This document shows, piece by piece, positions 21,301 through 31,599 of a stretch of 64,000 nt of DNA. The first letter of the stretch is position 1; each line of letters starts with the position of its first letter. Made by a program: the position numbers and the translations under genes. The stretch is taken from the NCBI RefSeq assembly GCF_964204645.1, contig NC_134026.1, forward strand, positions 10,241,450 through 10,305,449, given 5' to 3'. The stretch is from Tubulanus polymorphus (taxonomy: Eukaryota; Nemertea; Palaeonemertea; Tubulaniformes; Tubulanidae). Below the pieces are notes generated by a model, which did no database searches, was not told the origin of the DNA, and saw only the letters and a list, made by a program, of their open reading frames with translations.

Positions 21301-24300
21301 ATGGCCGACGAAGCTTTATCGCGAGCTGGTTTACATTTCGATGAACTAAATAAAATACGTGTTCTCGAACCCGATTCTGCTCAACAGACATCCGAACTTA
21401 AAGAAGAATGTAAAGATTTTGTTGAAAGTAAGAAAAAATGGCCGTAAAGCTATTTGAATACGTTTAAATTGTCACCCAAATTGTTGATCATCTTCCAATT
21501 CAAATCAATAATTTATTGTTTGTTTCTAAGAAATATCAGATTTCCAGAAGATCGTTGGAACGTTTATTGAAACTGTGGACAATGTAGCTAAAGAAGTGGA
21601 AAAAGAAAAAATGAAGGCAAGTGGCTTTCTTTAGGTCTGGTTTCTCCTTTTTACAAAAAAGTGTCTATTTTATCGACTACTACTAATAGTAATACTCCTG
21701 CGCCGCCGTACTGCGACTTTTGCAAGTACCAGGCAAGGGGGGTCCGGGCAAGGGATCTCGTTCTAAGTGCCGGTTTTACACAAAGGAGGCTCTATGAATG
21801 CTTTTCCAATCCCACAAAGGTCTAACTACAGTTTAGGTCACATTGTCATTGAGGTGCTGTGTTGTTAGTGTAGGGCCTGGGCTAGTTAGTTACCTTATCG
21901 TTGGTGGTAAGCTTTTTATAATTGGATGGGCTTATACCAACGTTAGGGATGACAAGGGCTAAAACACGGTTGAAAAAAGTAACACTTCAAAAATATACTT
22001 TCTATTCACATCAGTCCACAATTAATGGCTTAATTCACAGACTAACACAGGTACCTTTCGAAATAATCCAATTTTATGTATGTTTCGAGCGATTAATCAA
22101 CATTATTTTGAGAAATTGGTTAATTTCTCCACAAATTCCGCCACTGGCCGCCATTTCTCTGCATTGCATACATGTGGCATGATAGACAAGGTGACCTACA
22201 AGGATTTATATAAAACTTCCAAGACGAAACAACAATTTTTATTTTTGATGGTTTTCCAACATATATTTCAAATCTTCGTGCTTTCCATGATGAATAATGA
22301 AATGATAAATTCTGGATGAAGAAAAACGTGAATAATTGTTGATTTCTTAATTTTTTCAATTTCGTCATTTCGTTTTGTTAGTTTGTGCTGTTGTCCTGGC
22401 CTCAGTCCACAGGTGAATTTTAGCATACAATGACAAAAACTGCTTAATTTTAATGGGTTAGGGGGTGAGCCATCGTCGTTCCTTCGCCTGTCAACTTTTT
22501 CTTCAAATCGCTACAGTTTTAATCAGATCAATTCCAAATTTGGTATGAATGTTCTATGGACCAATACCTACAAAGTACACAGCCTTTTTTGGATTTGGTC
22601 AAAAGCTGCATACCCTAGGTATGCAGCTTCTATTTCTTCAAATCACACAACAGAGCTATATCAGCCGATAGGCAGGGGCGGATCCAGGGGGATGGGTAGA
22701 CAGTATTGGAAGGAAATTTAAGGGCACCTTTCTGATCTTAGGGCACACCCAGTATCCAGTTCAATGCGAGCGCCGAAGGCGCGAAGTCCTTAGAGGGGGG
22801 TCTGGGGGCCCACCCCCAAAAAATTTTGAAAATATGGTACAATTTAAAGGCTTTTAGAGGGCTTCTAGAGGCTAGCAGAGCAATCCAGAATAAACGAATT
22901 CGAGACAAGATTTCAACAGATGCGGATAAAAAATGAAGCTGGCGAACCCATGAAAGAATGGTTGTCGCCAACTTCGCCTAGTGCCCCTATAATCTTTAAA
23001 AGTGCCCCTTAACAATTATACAGAATACGGCTAAGTGCCCCTTCATTGTTAACAATCGGCAAAAATTGCCTCGTCTTCACATTTATCCTTATGTCGTGTG
23101 CCATCTTCCAAACCAAAAGTGCCCCTAAAATTTTAAAAATTAGGCAAAAAAGTGCCCTTTTCTTCAACATTTTCCGCGTATAGTGCCCTCTTCTAAAGTA
23201 CGAGTGCCCCTTTAGCCCTCCCTGAAAAGGCAAGGACAAGGTGCCCTCATCTAAAGCATGAGTGCCCCTTGCAAAAGGAAAGTGCCCTTTTTAATTTATC
23301 ATGATTAAAGGCTTTACAAATATGATTATCTCTCCTCACTTTCTCGGCAGCAGTATATACCGATTAATTTTATAATTATGCCCGGATTACGGACACGGAA
23401 TTAGCGGTTGCTGAAATAATGCCGTCAAAAATATTGCCGGTGAAATTTCGAAGGGCACTAAAAAATTCTAGACCGTATTGGGCAATACGGCTAATACGGT
23501 CTGGATCCACCCCTGATAGGCTCCTTGTTTACTTTTTGAAGGGCCCACAATGTTCCAGCAGTGGGTCCGGACACCTCCCTTAGATCCACCCATGACTATT
23601 ACAGACACCTAAACTGCAGTTAATCCCAGCTAGATATAAACTTGTACGATGTTCATCCGTGAAACGGAATCACCAATCGTCCATTTCATGTAATTTCTCG
23701 ACTGTTTATTCCAGGCAATAGGATCACGGAATCTCTTGAAATCTATAGCAAAACAGAGGGAAGCACAACAGCAACAATTACAGGCCCTGATAGCGGAAAA
23801 AAAGATGCAACTTGAAAGGTTTGATTTCTTCTAAGGTCCTCCTTTGAAATACTAAAAAAAGCAGCTGGTTTGCAGCTAGACTGGGTATCAAAATAACCTT
23901 GGGGCCAGTTTCATGGTGCATATATTGGTCTAATATGGGTAAATCATGAGAAGAAATCTGCCAATAACTTGGTCGATAAAATGAGATTACTCTGGCATTG
24001 GAACCTCTTAACAACAAACTCCTATGACAATCAATCGGATTAACAATGTCCGCTGATGTATGATGACCTATTAGTCATAATGAACAGCTTTTTTCGTCCT
24101 GTGAAGTTTGTTGTAACAAGGTTCAAAGCTGCAATATTGATTGGAAGATTATTCCAAAGAGAAGAGGAGCATGGTGGCAGAATGCTCTGTTGTCCGCATA
24201 TGATTAATGAATTTTAGTTTGATACTAGAGATATGTGTAGTGTAGGCTTTTTCCCTGTAGAAGATTTAGATTTAAAAGTTAATTCATGCGTCAAATTAAT

Positions 24301-24435
24301 TATTAAGTTTTATTTCATTTCAATTATTTGAATTGCGTTTTATTTCATTTCAGATTGAGATTACAGCACGAGTCATTACAGAAAGAGGAAATCGAACAAA
24401 ATGAATTCATCGAACAGTTCATACTACAAAAGTGA
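21301..24435 (+). CDS. IFT20: Intraflagellar transport protein 20 (IFT20), four coding exons
   Basis: Exons are 21301..21427, 21531..21616, 23715..23818 and 24354..24435, giving 132 residues and TGA, the same length as I recall for vertebrate IFT20. Diagnostic stretches are [66 protein letters not shown] and [12 protein letters not shown]. The C-terminal half is a charged coiled coil. IFT20 is an IFT-B subunit that also acts at the Golgi to sort ciliary membrane cargo. The start ATG has a good context (AACATGG); an in-frame ATG at 21256 would add 15 residues that lack family similarity. Intron 2 begins GCAAGT after AAG, so it is a GC-AG intron. For exon 2 the acceptor ending CTAAG at 21530 was chosen over the later ATATCAG because it restores the family's K-I-x-x-FQKIV spacing. 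The gene starts 92 bp after a transposon end, and intron 2 holds an 843-bp hAT-like insertion. Confidence 0.96.
21886..22065 (+). repeat. Dispersed repeat shared with 11687-11865
   Basis: It lies in IFT20 intron 2 and aligns in the same orientation with the copy in BACURD intron 1. Confidence 0.7.
22673..23515. mobile_element. hAT-like non-autonomous element, 843 bp, 5-bp target duplication
   Basis: Termini CAGGGGCGGATCCAG and CTGGATCCACCCCTG are inverted repeats, and ATAGG is duplicated directly outside both ends (22668-22672, 23516-23520). CAG-type ends with a 5-bp duplication suggest a hAT subgroup. The interior has many AGTGCCCCTT/GTGCCC words. It lies in IFT20 intron 2. Confidence 0.8.
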
Positions 24436-25250
24436 ATGAAGAACTATGTTCCCGTCTACTGTTGGCCACTTGTACAGAGACACTTCTTTCTATTCTCACT
24501 GGTATTTAATTTGTTATCAATTATCAGGTATCTCATTGGTGCTGGTATCAATCTGCAGCCTGGACTTACCCCCTCCAAGACATTGATTATTTTATGACAA
24601 TTTTTTCCAATTCGATCATCATGACTTCCCCTGTGTTTCGGGACCTCACTTCGGACATTTCTAATGTAACAATGAACCGACAAATGGACTTTAAATGTCA
24701 GACATAATATATTTTTGAAAAGTCAAGATCTCACCGTCAGAAGGACGGTGGTTCGAGGTGGCAGATTGACCCGCATTAAATGTTCATGTACTTAGTTTTC
24801 TTCCTCGATCTTTGCTGTTGAAACAGTATGAATAGTTAGCTCCCCGCTTTAAGTCTTATCTACTCTGCGTCTCGTGTAAATGAATCTCAGTTCTCTCGAG
24901 AGATCAAGTCCAGTCCTCTCTTAGAAAAAGTTTAACCGTTATCGACAGAATTGAATATAGTGTTCTCCATATGCTGGAATTCTAAAGGGGATGCATTCAT
25001 TGTTAAGTGTATGATATGGTGGCTGCTTTCGATCCCCCCTAAAAAATATATAGAAAATCTAAGCTTAATTTTGGTGTGATCTTCTATTTTTCAAAACAAT
25101 TATCAGCATTTATAGAATATTGATATCCACTCTGGTAGGGGCAGCAGATATTTCATACGGGCTGGCTGATTTTCAGTGGGGTGGATGTAAGAATGAAAAG
25201 GTAGACCGCCCCTCAAAAACCTGTTGTGGAGAACACTGGAATTAAACCTC

Positions 25251-25546
25251 TTAACCCTTTCAGTGCGTCTACATCGCAGTGCGGTGTATCAATCAGTGAT
25301 GGATTTTGCTAGTACACCGCACTGCGGTGTATTGATGTAATTAGTAATTTGTAATTATCTCTATTGAAAAATGGCAGAAAGTTTCAAACATAGTGAAATA
25401 CTAGTAACTAACGATACACCGCACTGCGGTGTAGACGCACTATAGTGGTATTCCCATTGTTCAACACACTAGGGTGGAATTTTTTAGAATTTTAAAATTT
25501 TCTCCAGCATTATAGGGTATTAATTAGTCAGCACTGAAAGGGTTAA
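25251..25546. mobile_element. piggyBac-like MITE with internal palindromes
   Basis: TTAACCCTTTCAGTGC at the left and GCACTGAAAGGGTTAA at the right give the canonical TTAA duplication and CCCTTT-type ends. Inside, ACACCGCACTGCGGTGT occurs twice intact and once in part, each a near-perfect palindrome. It sits about 0.8 kb past the IFT20 stop. Confidence 0.88.
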
Positions 25547-26473
25547 TGAAGAAATTGAATTGATAACCGGCAAATCAATTTAATTTCGTCATTAAGGTTA
25601 TTCAGTTCATAATTGATGTTAGAGTCACAAGTAATATTTTGTATTTGAATATTGTGTAATGTATATCTGAAGTTTCTGCTAGAAAAGTTCTATCTAAACT
25701 TATGCCGGGTTACTGGGAAACCCATTTGGAGTGAGAACAAATATCGTAGATGTAGAATCATGCATTGTAATGCCCATTCAAAAAGTAAAGAACTGGTCTT
25801 AAGTTCGGGTTACTTACGAATAGGGAAGCGGAGTTCCGTCCATTCATATAATACTCGTACATGAAACTTAGCATACATATGTCATAAAAGGAGGTGTCCT
25901 AATTCTAAATTCAGTCTAATTCAGTCTAAATTCAGTCTCACAAATTTGGTTTAACTATGGAACTGGTTTCAGATTTTTCACACTTAAAATTCGAATATTA
26001 AAACTGTTGCCTAAAACTGTACAAAAATTTAAAAGCTAAATGCTTATACTTATTATTTCAGATTAATTTATTGATAGTGTTTATGGATGTTTACATGCTA
26101 TGATTATACAAATATTTTGACAACAAAAATCATTACGTTTGTAGTAAGCATTGAGAATAATATAATAATTAATTTCCAAAGTTAACGATTTGTATTTTTT
26201 CCTGGATCATATATAGGTTGGTGGCCTGTCACTTTATCTATTTCATTCATAAAATCCGGTATTTCTTCTGTCAAGACCAAATACTGTGAAACCTCGCCTA
26301 ACTAGACATGGCCAACTTGGACTATTCTACCAAATCTGACAAAAGCGAAATAATTTTCTGACTCCCTAACGTATTTTCCCATCTTTGAATAGGACTCGCT
26401 CAGACCAACGACCAATTTTGCCAATGCCAGTTAAACGAAGTTGACGTACATGCACCCAGATCACCAATTTCAT

Positions 26474-26560
26474 CATAGAACTATAAGCGAACGGGAAGGC
26501 CGACTCATCAAAAATCTGCTAGGTACCGCTAGTAATCTTGTGTTCGCTTATAGTTCTATG
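26474..26560. mobile_element. 87-bp foldback with perfect 19-bp arms
   Basis: CATAGAACTATAAGCGAAC and its exact reverse complement enclose about 49 bases. It is too short to encode anything and is probably a minimal MITE. Confidence 0.75.
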
Positions 26561-26597
26561 GTTTTATAAAACGATTGAGCTCTTAATGTTCTATTGT

Positions 26598-26926
26598 CAG
26601 TGGTGGATCCAGACGGGGACGCGCACCGCCAATTTTTGCCGAGCAAAGAATGTTTTCAAGCCACTAATGAAAAAACTAGTTTGCTGGATGGTAACCGCAA
26701 ATTTTGAATACGGAGGACTGACCAAATCTTCACCTAATCGTCAATTATTTTCTTACTATAATATTGCGAAAGTACGCCCAGAATGCACCTCATTGCGTCT
26801 ATTTTTCCAAAATTTCCCAGATAAGACCCCCCACAAATGGATTCGCGCCGCTCGCGCTGGGATGGCGCTTTGTCATCCAATTGCTTTCATTTGTGCCCCC
26901 TTTTCAAAGTGCTGGATCCGCCCCTG
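26598..26926. mobile_element. hAT-like non-autonomous element, 329 bp, 5-bp target duplication
   Basis: Left CAGTGGTGGATCCAG and right CTGGATCCGCCCCTG match the termini of the element at 22673-23515. ATTGT is duplicated at 26593-26597 and 26927-26931. Confidence 0.8.
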
Positions 26927-27819
26927 ATTGTCACACTATAGTAACTATTTGCAAATAACTGAATTTGAGTTAAAGTTTCTAACATATCAGATGGAAATGT
27001 TCTACCAGGTGAGTGTATCTCATTACACTTCCCTAGTTATACTGATGGAAATGCTAAGCATTTGAGTGTGTGTAATTGGCCCCGCAGGTAGATTTCAGTG
27101 CAATTCAAGAGGTTTTGAGGTACCTGTCTTATTTCAAGAATAGGCGCACGCCGCGCATGATGCAATAAATAGGATACGAAGATGACAAGATTTTACTTGT
27201 AGGCTTTCCGGCACATACAATATTTGAAAAAGTATCGATATAATTATTTAAGTCGTATTGAAAACTGGTGGAAATAAAAGTTACATGATTGTTACTGCCA
27301 ATGTTGTTAGAAAGGTCGTATTTTGTTCGGATACATCGATACTAAGACGGCTAAATACGCGGCAACTATGATTAATACTGACGATTGCGAAAAAACTTGC
27401 TTTCCTCGACAGTCAGCGTCGATTCTTCGTTTGTGAATGATACACGTTTCAGCAGTTTACTGGAAAAGATTATGAAATCAAACAGTTAACGATTTATAGT
27501 ATTCTTTTTTTAATCTCACATATTTATTTTCAACATCCGCTGTGACTGGAAGACTGATGCTTATCTCAGTATTCCAGAGTTAACGAGCAAAACCCGCAGT
27601 TGTTGATTTAAGGATTTATCTTCTGACATTTTCGTTTCTCTGATGGTGGTGACCTTTAGTCAAAATATCGAAACTGTCAGCAGAATAAACTGTTATATTA
27701 TTATCAACTGTGGTGTTTACTCACTAATATCCACTGTTATTTAACACCGTGGTGTGAATAAAATCTACCCTTATCAATTATGACCGATCCCTCCCGGGAC
27801 TCTTTAACTCTATATAGCT

Positions 27820-28030
27820 TTATTTCCCACTGAGCGCCACGCATGGCATCATTAGCGGGTTCGGTGATTCTTTTTTTTCCGAATTAAGGGCAGGGAACAC
27901 GGAGGAATCTTCGACGAAAATTTGTTGCCACCAGGATTCGAACTCATGAACCTGGATTGACCAGACCGGCGACTGACGGCTTCGACCATTCGACCAGCGC
28001 AAACGTTTGTTGAGATAGTTTGACACGGCT
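27820..28030 (-). mobile_element. tRNA-derived SINE
   Basis: On the minus strand, GCGCTGGTCGAATGGTCGAA (A box) is followed by GAGTTCGAATCCTGGTGGC (B box), then a non-tRNA body. The T-stem does not pair fully, arguing against a functional tRNA. Confidence 0.65.
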
Positions 28031-28274
28031 TGAGCGGACGGAGTCAGTCAACTAATGAACAAATTGCAGAAAGATCTAAGAAAATTTGAAGACGGGGTCC
28101 AGAAAAGAAAAAGCATTTCTCGGATAAAGCAGCCATGTCGTCAAAGAGCATTACACCCTCAGTGTTAGAAAAGTTGCAATTTTCCGGAGCATGAGAGTCA
28201 GATTACCATGTTTTAACGATCTTTCTGGCCAAAAAGGCCAACATCATTGAGAAGGCATAGTCATGCTTTTGGCG

Positions 28275-28781
28275 TTATGGTAGCTGATTCAAGCCATGTA
28301 AATAAATCTTGCAGATATTGCAAATTCTTTTACAAATGCATAGCGGTCGTTTTATCGCGCAGAAACATTAATTACGACGTTGAAACGAGAGATTTTCTCG
28401 TTTTAACGTGCGATAAAATGAAATTTTTCGTTTTTTTTTAAACGAAAAATGTCATTTTATCACATTTTGCTAAAACGAAAAATAGCTCGATAAAACGAGA
28501 AAAGTTGCGCAATAGAACAAATGATTTTCGTTTTATCGTGCTATTTTTTGTTTTCGACGTTTTCTTCTTTTAGTTTTATCGCGCGATTAAAAAACGAACT
28601 TTGAAGCCGGGCGCACTTGATGATACGATAATATGAGGATGATATGATATGATGATGCGATAAAGCCATGCGATGAAGCGATCATACGATCAATCGCAAA
28701 GTTGTGCATCGGGCTTTAGACGTTTGTGAAAAAATTATGATGTTTGTCTTTTTTTCACATGGCCCGAATCAGCCACCATGG
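28275..28781. mobile_element. About 505-bp element with internal CGTTTTATCGCG-type palindromes
   Basis: Left TTATGGTAGCTGATTCAAGC and right CCCGAATCAGCCACCATGG are inverted repeats. The interior (28380-28600) is full of AAAACGA/TCGTTTT and CGATAAAACG words in both orientations. No coding potential. Confidence 0.65.
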
Positions 28782-29442
28782 TGCTGGTCCAAGGACTAAA
28801 GTTTGCGTATCTCGTGGTTTCACTTGGATCCTTGGTTCCGTTTCTTTTTGCGAGGAGTTTCAGTTGAAATGAGTCTGTAATTTGTTCTCTCAGAACACAT
28901 TTATACGCTAAACTTAATTATAACTTATATGGCCACAAAGGAAAGATTGTTTCTCATCGCCACCCGCGTCGAAAAAAATACGTTCAAAAACGAAATAGCC
29001 CGCCCGCATCATAATCGTTAAATGATTTACTATAAAATAAAATCCGCACGCTCGCGCGTATAGGAAGTTCATGAAATCGAATCGGCATCGATAGTTTAGT
29101 TTTGACATCTGCAGCCTGTCGCAAACGGAAAGACCCTTCGAAAACTCTGAAAATAAGTTTCGTTGTGTTTTTATAGGGGTTTCATGTATCTATTTCTTTT
29201 CCGAATTTTATATTTAAGTCCATTTTCTTTCAACGTCCATCTCTTGAATTTCCCCCTTTTTAAAAACTAAAATAAACGTTGCTGTGACGAGAAACGATGC
29301 ATCTTTTTATGTGGGCTTGCATATTAAAAAAACAAACATCCGAGTTGAACGGATTCAATGTGGACGGAATACTGTTGTAAATACATGTAAAGCTGGTTGC
29401 TTGCACCGTTACACGGTTATACTTATCTTCATATTTTCTTAC

Positions 29443-29715
29443 CTCGGTAAGCTCTGTGTTTTCGTCGGTAGCAATGTCGCTCGTATCCCTGGTTCGCCTT
29501 CCCTTGCGAATACGACAGGGTCTCGCCGTACAGCTCGCTCGTTTGACACTACGACAACGACACCAACTGCAACCGTTGAAATATCTCTTCGCTATATCGG
29601 CAGTAGTTCGACAAGCGACTTTCGCTGGAATGTACCTCCTCGTTCCACGACCTGTCTGCGACAGGCCTATGCCGACGCATGTCAGGAATAAAATTAACAA
29701 ACACCAAGCTCTCAT
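29443..29715 (-). CDS. Secreted single-module pacifastin-like cysteine-rich protein, 3' end unresolved
   Basis: From ATG at 29715 the reading begins with a hydrophobic signal peptide (MRAWCLLILFLTCVGIGLSQ). One six-cysteine module follows (C35-C67, containing YFNGCSWCRC and CTARPC), then a basic tail. The order C-x(n)-C-x-x-C-x-C-x(n)-C-x4-C fits the pacifastin light-chain inhibitor fold, but the first loop is longer than in arthropod pacifastins. If the analogy holds, P1-P1' would be Ala-Arg. An ATG eight codons upstream (29739) is also in frame but lies close to a TATATAAG motif at about 29742-29749. A strong donor (GAG|GTAAGA) follows 29443, so splicing to an unidentified exon is likely; unspliced reading stops at 29260. 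It is a paralogue of the four-module gene at 30555-31484, on the same strand. Confidence 0.6.
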
Positions 29716-29805
29716 TTTCTGTCTGCGTCTGTGAATCAAAACTTATATAAACTTATGAAAGAATGGAAAATTCGCTGTCAATTCCTTCGCATAACCCAGG
29801 GCCCA

Positions 29806-29873
29806 TTCCACAGTTGCGAGTTAAATGTTATGCATATAACTGTTTAAATAAAATCTAATTCGCAACCGTGGAA
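29806..29873. other. Imperfect hairpin upstream of the single-module pacifastin-like gene
   Basis: TTCCACAGTTGCGAGTTA and TAATTCGCAACCGTGGAA pair with two mismatches around a 32-base AT-rich loop, about 100-160 bp upstream of the start codon. Probably a small MITE. Confidence 0.6.
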
Positions 29874-30077
29874 CTGATCTTTATATTTTTTCTTACCGAA
29901 TTTGAATCACTTGTTCGTGTTCAATATAGTAAATCTAAATAAGATGCGCACAACTTAGAAATTGACAACGGCTGCAACCCTATTGACGGCACACAAGAGA
30001 ATATCGCATTTGAAAGAGTGTACGGCTGTAATATACTAAAGAATTTCACATAAGATACAAATATGATCAATTTCACA

Positions 30078-30335
<258 letters not shown>

Positions 30336-30554
30336 GGATAACAAGCCAGGAACTTCAGCGAAAATGCCCTCGTTCGATAAATCGGCGTCTAAGCTATTGT
30401 TATTAATTTTATCGTTAAGACGAAGTTCACAATGGATGATACATAAGGTTTTAAGTTCGTCGCAATTTAGTTGTTTTTCTCCATAAATCTATTTACACTT
30501 CGTTCGATAGTTCTGTCCACGTTTATCATTCGGAGTGAAATCCCACGCAGTTGG

Positions 30555-31484
30555 TTAGCGCGGTCTTAATGCTTCTAACCACGGACAAAATCGCTCGGTA
30601 CAAATCGCTGCTCCGATTCCAAAACAACTGCACCAGTTGCATCCGTCATAGTAGCGCCTGCGAGCATCGGAGATTGTCGAGCACATGCGTTCCGGGGTCA
30701 TCGACATACTACTGCCCGAAGATATCCGACCGTGAAGACCATGCTGGTTGATCTCAAAGAAATGTTGTTTTTTCGGTTGTCGTCGCAGACGCGTAGGACG
30801 AGGTTTAGTGGGTGGACGACGAATGGCCGATTCGTATTCCTGCATTTCAGGGCAGGGCAATTTTGAGCACGCCGCTCGGCCGATCCCAGTACAGCGACAA
30901 TGGTTACAGCCATCGAAATAGAACTTTTCTAAATCTGACACGAGTGCGCACGCAACGTCAGGCGGTGTGTAGCTCGAAACGCCAGGCTTCTCAACGGAAA
31001 CGGTTTCCTGAATCAAATGACAGATGCGGGTATTGCAGCGAGCCTCCCCGATACCTTTACATCGGCACCAATTACAACCGTCGAAATATCTCTTGCGGGA
31101 ACTAGCATCTCTGGGCGTCGTGCAGGCTTCTAGAGCTGGGATGTACCGGTCGATATCCACGTGGCCGTCGTGTTTGGCACCGTGGTGATGATTTCGAACG
31201 TGATCGGGCCGGGCGAGCGACGAATGCTCGCGGTGTCTGACACGACACACTTTCCGTGTGCAGCGTGCCGAACCGATGGTTCGACACCGACACCAATTAC
31301 ATCCGTCGAAGTACCGTTTGCGGCTCCTCGCGTTGGCCTGGGTAGCGCACGCCTCAAACGCCGATATATAAGTGTGCGATGTGGCGCTTTCGTGGTCAAA
31401 CTCCTCAACCACGGAGAAATCGGTTGCAACCACGTAGATAAAGAACGTCGAGAAGAAAACCAATAAACTTACAAATCTAATCAT
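30555..31484 (-). CDS. Secreted four-module pacifastin-like protein (putative serine protease inhibitor)
   Basis: A single uninterrupted frame of 309 residues starts with a hydrophobic signal peptide (about 1-20). It has four six-cysteine modules: C46-C80, C121-C155, C179-C211 and C268-C300. Each reads C, 13-15 residues, (Y/F)(F/Y)DGCN-x-C-x-C, a short Gly-containing loop, then C-x4-C. A (Y)I(P)A-x-E-A-C-like segment precedes most modules; spacers are basic or His-rich. This matches the pacifastin light-chain pattern, whose inhibitor site lies between cysteines 5 and 6. The predicted P1-P1' pairs differ: Arg-Lys, Thr-Arg, Lys-Leu and Glu-Arg. The first resembles trypsin-type pacifastins. A TATA-like stretch lies at about 31562-31577, some 80-95 bp upstream of the ATG. 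The family call is by cysteine spacing only, so another knottin-like or VWC-like family is possible. Confidence 0.75.
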   Translation of the reverse strand: MIRFVSLLVFFSTFFIYVVATDFSVVEEFDHESATSHTYISAFEACATQANARSRKRYFDGCNWCRCRTIGSARCTRKVCRVRHREHSSLARPDHVRNHHHGAKHDGHVDIDRYIPALEACTTPRDASSRKRYFDGCNWCRCKGIGEARCNTRICHLIQETVSVEKPGVSSYTPPDVACALVSDLEKFYFDGCNHCRCTGIGRAACSKLPCPEMQEYESAIRRPPTKPRPTRLRRQPKKQHFFEINQHGLHGRISSGSSMSMTPERMCSTISDARRRYYDGCNWCSCFGIGAAICTERFCPWLEALRPR

Positions 31485-31599
31485 TGTGTATATGCCAGTC
31501 TATAGCATTGATATCATCAGCAATAAATTATGAGTTCTCTTCCCTAGAGCACTAGAGCACGTATAAATATATATATCTCAAACGAACATAAATACAACT

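Larger units (their letters stand above)
24436..29200. other. Intergenic region between IFT20 and the pacifastin-like genes
   Basis: Holds the IFT20 3'UTR (end not determined), the piggyBac-like, hAT-like, foldback, SINE and palindrome-rich elements listed separately, and a pogo/Tigger-like end (ACTGTGAAACCTCGCCTAAC near 26284). No further gene recognised. Confidence 0.5.

Noticed and set aside
22738-23239. Minus-strand frames within the IFT20 intron
   Set aside because: They fall inside the 843-bp hAT-like element and its GTGCCCC-rich interior; no transposase motif.
27920-28010. Functional tRNA gene
   Set aside because: A and B boxes are present but the acceptor and T stems do not pair well; a SINE is the better call.
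31102-31466. Overlapping frames on both strands in the four-module gene
   Set aside because: They are shadows; only the frame at 31484-30555 preserves the signal peptide and the repeated cysteine pattern.
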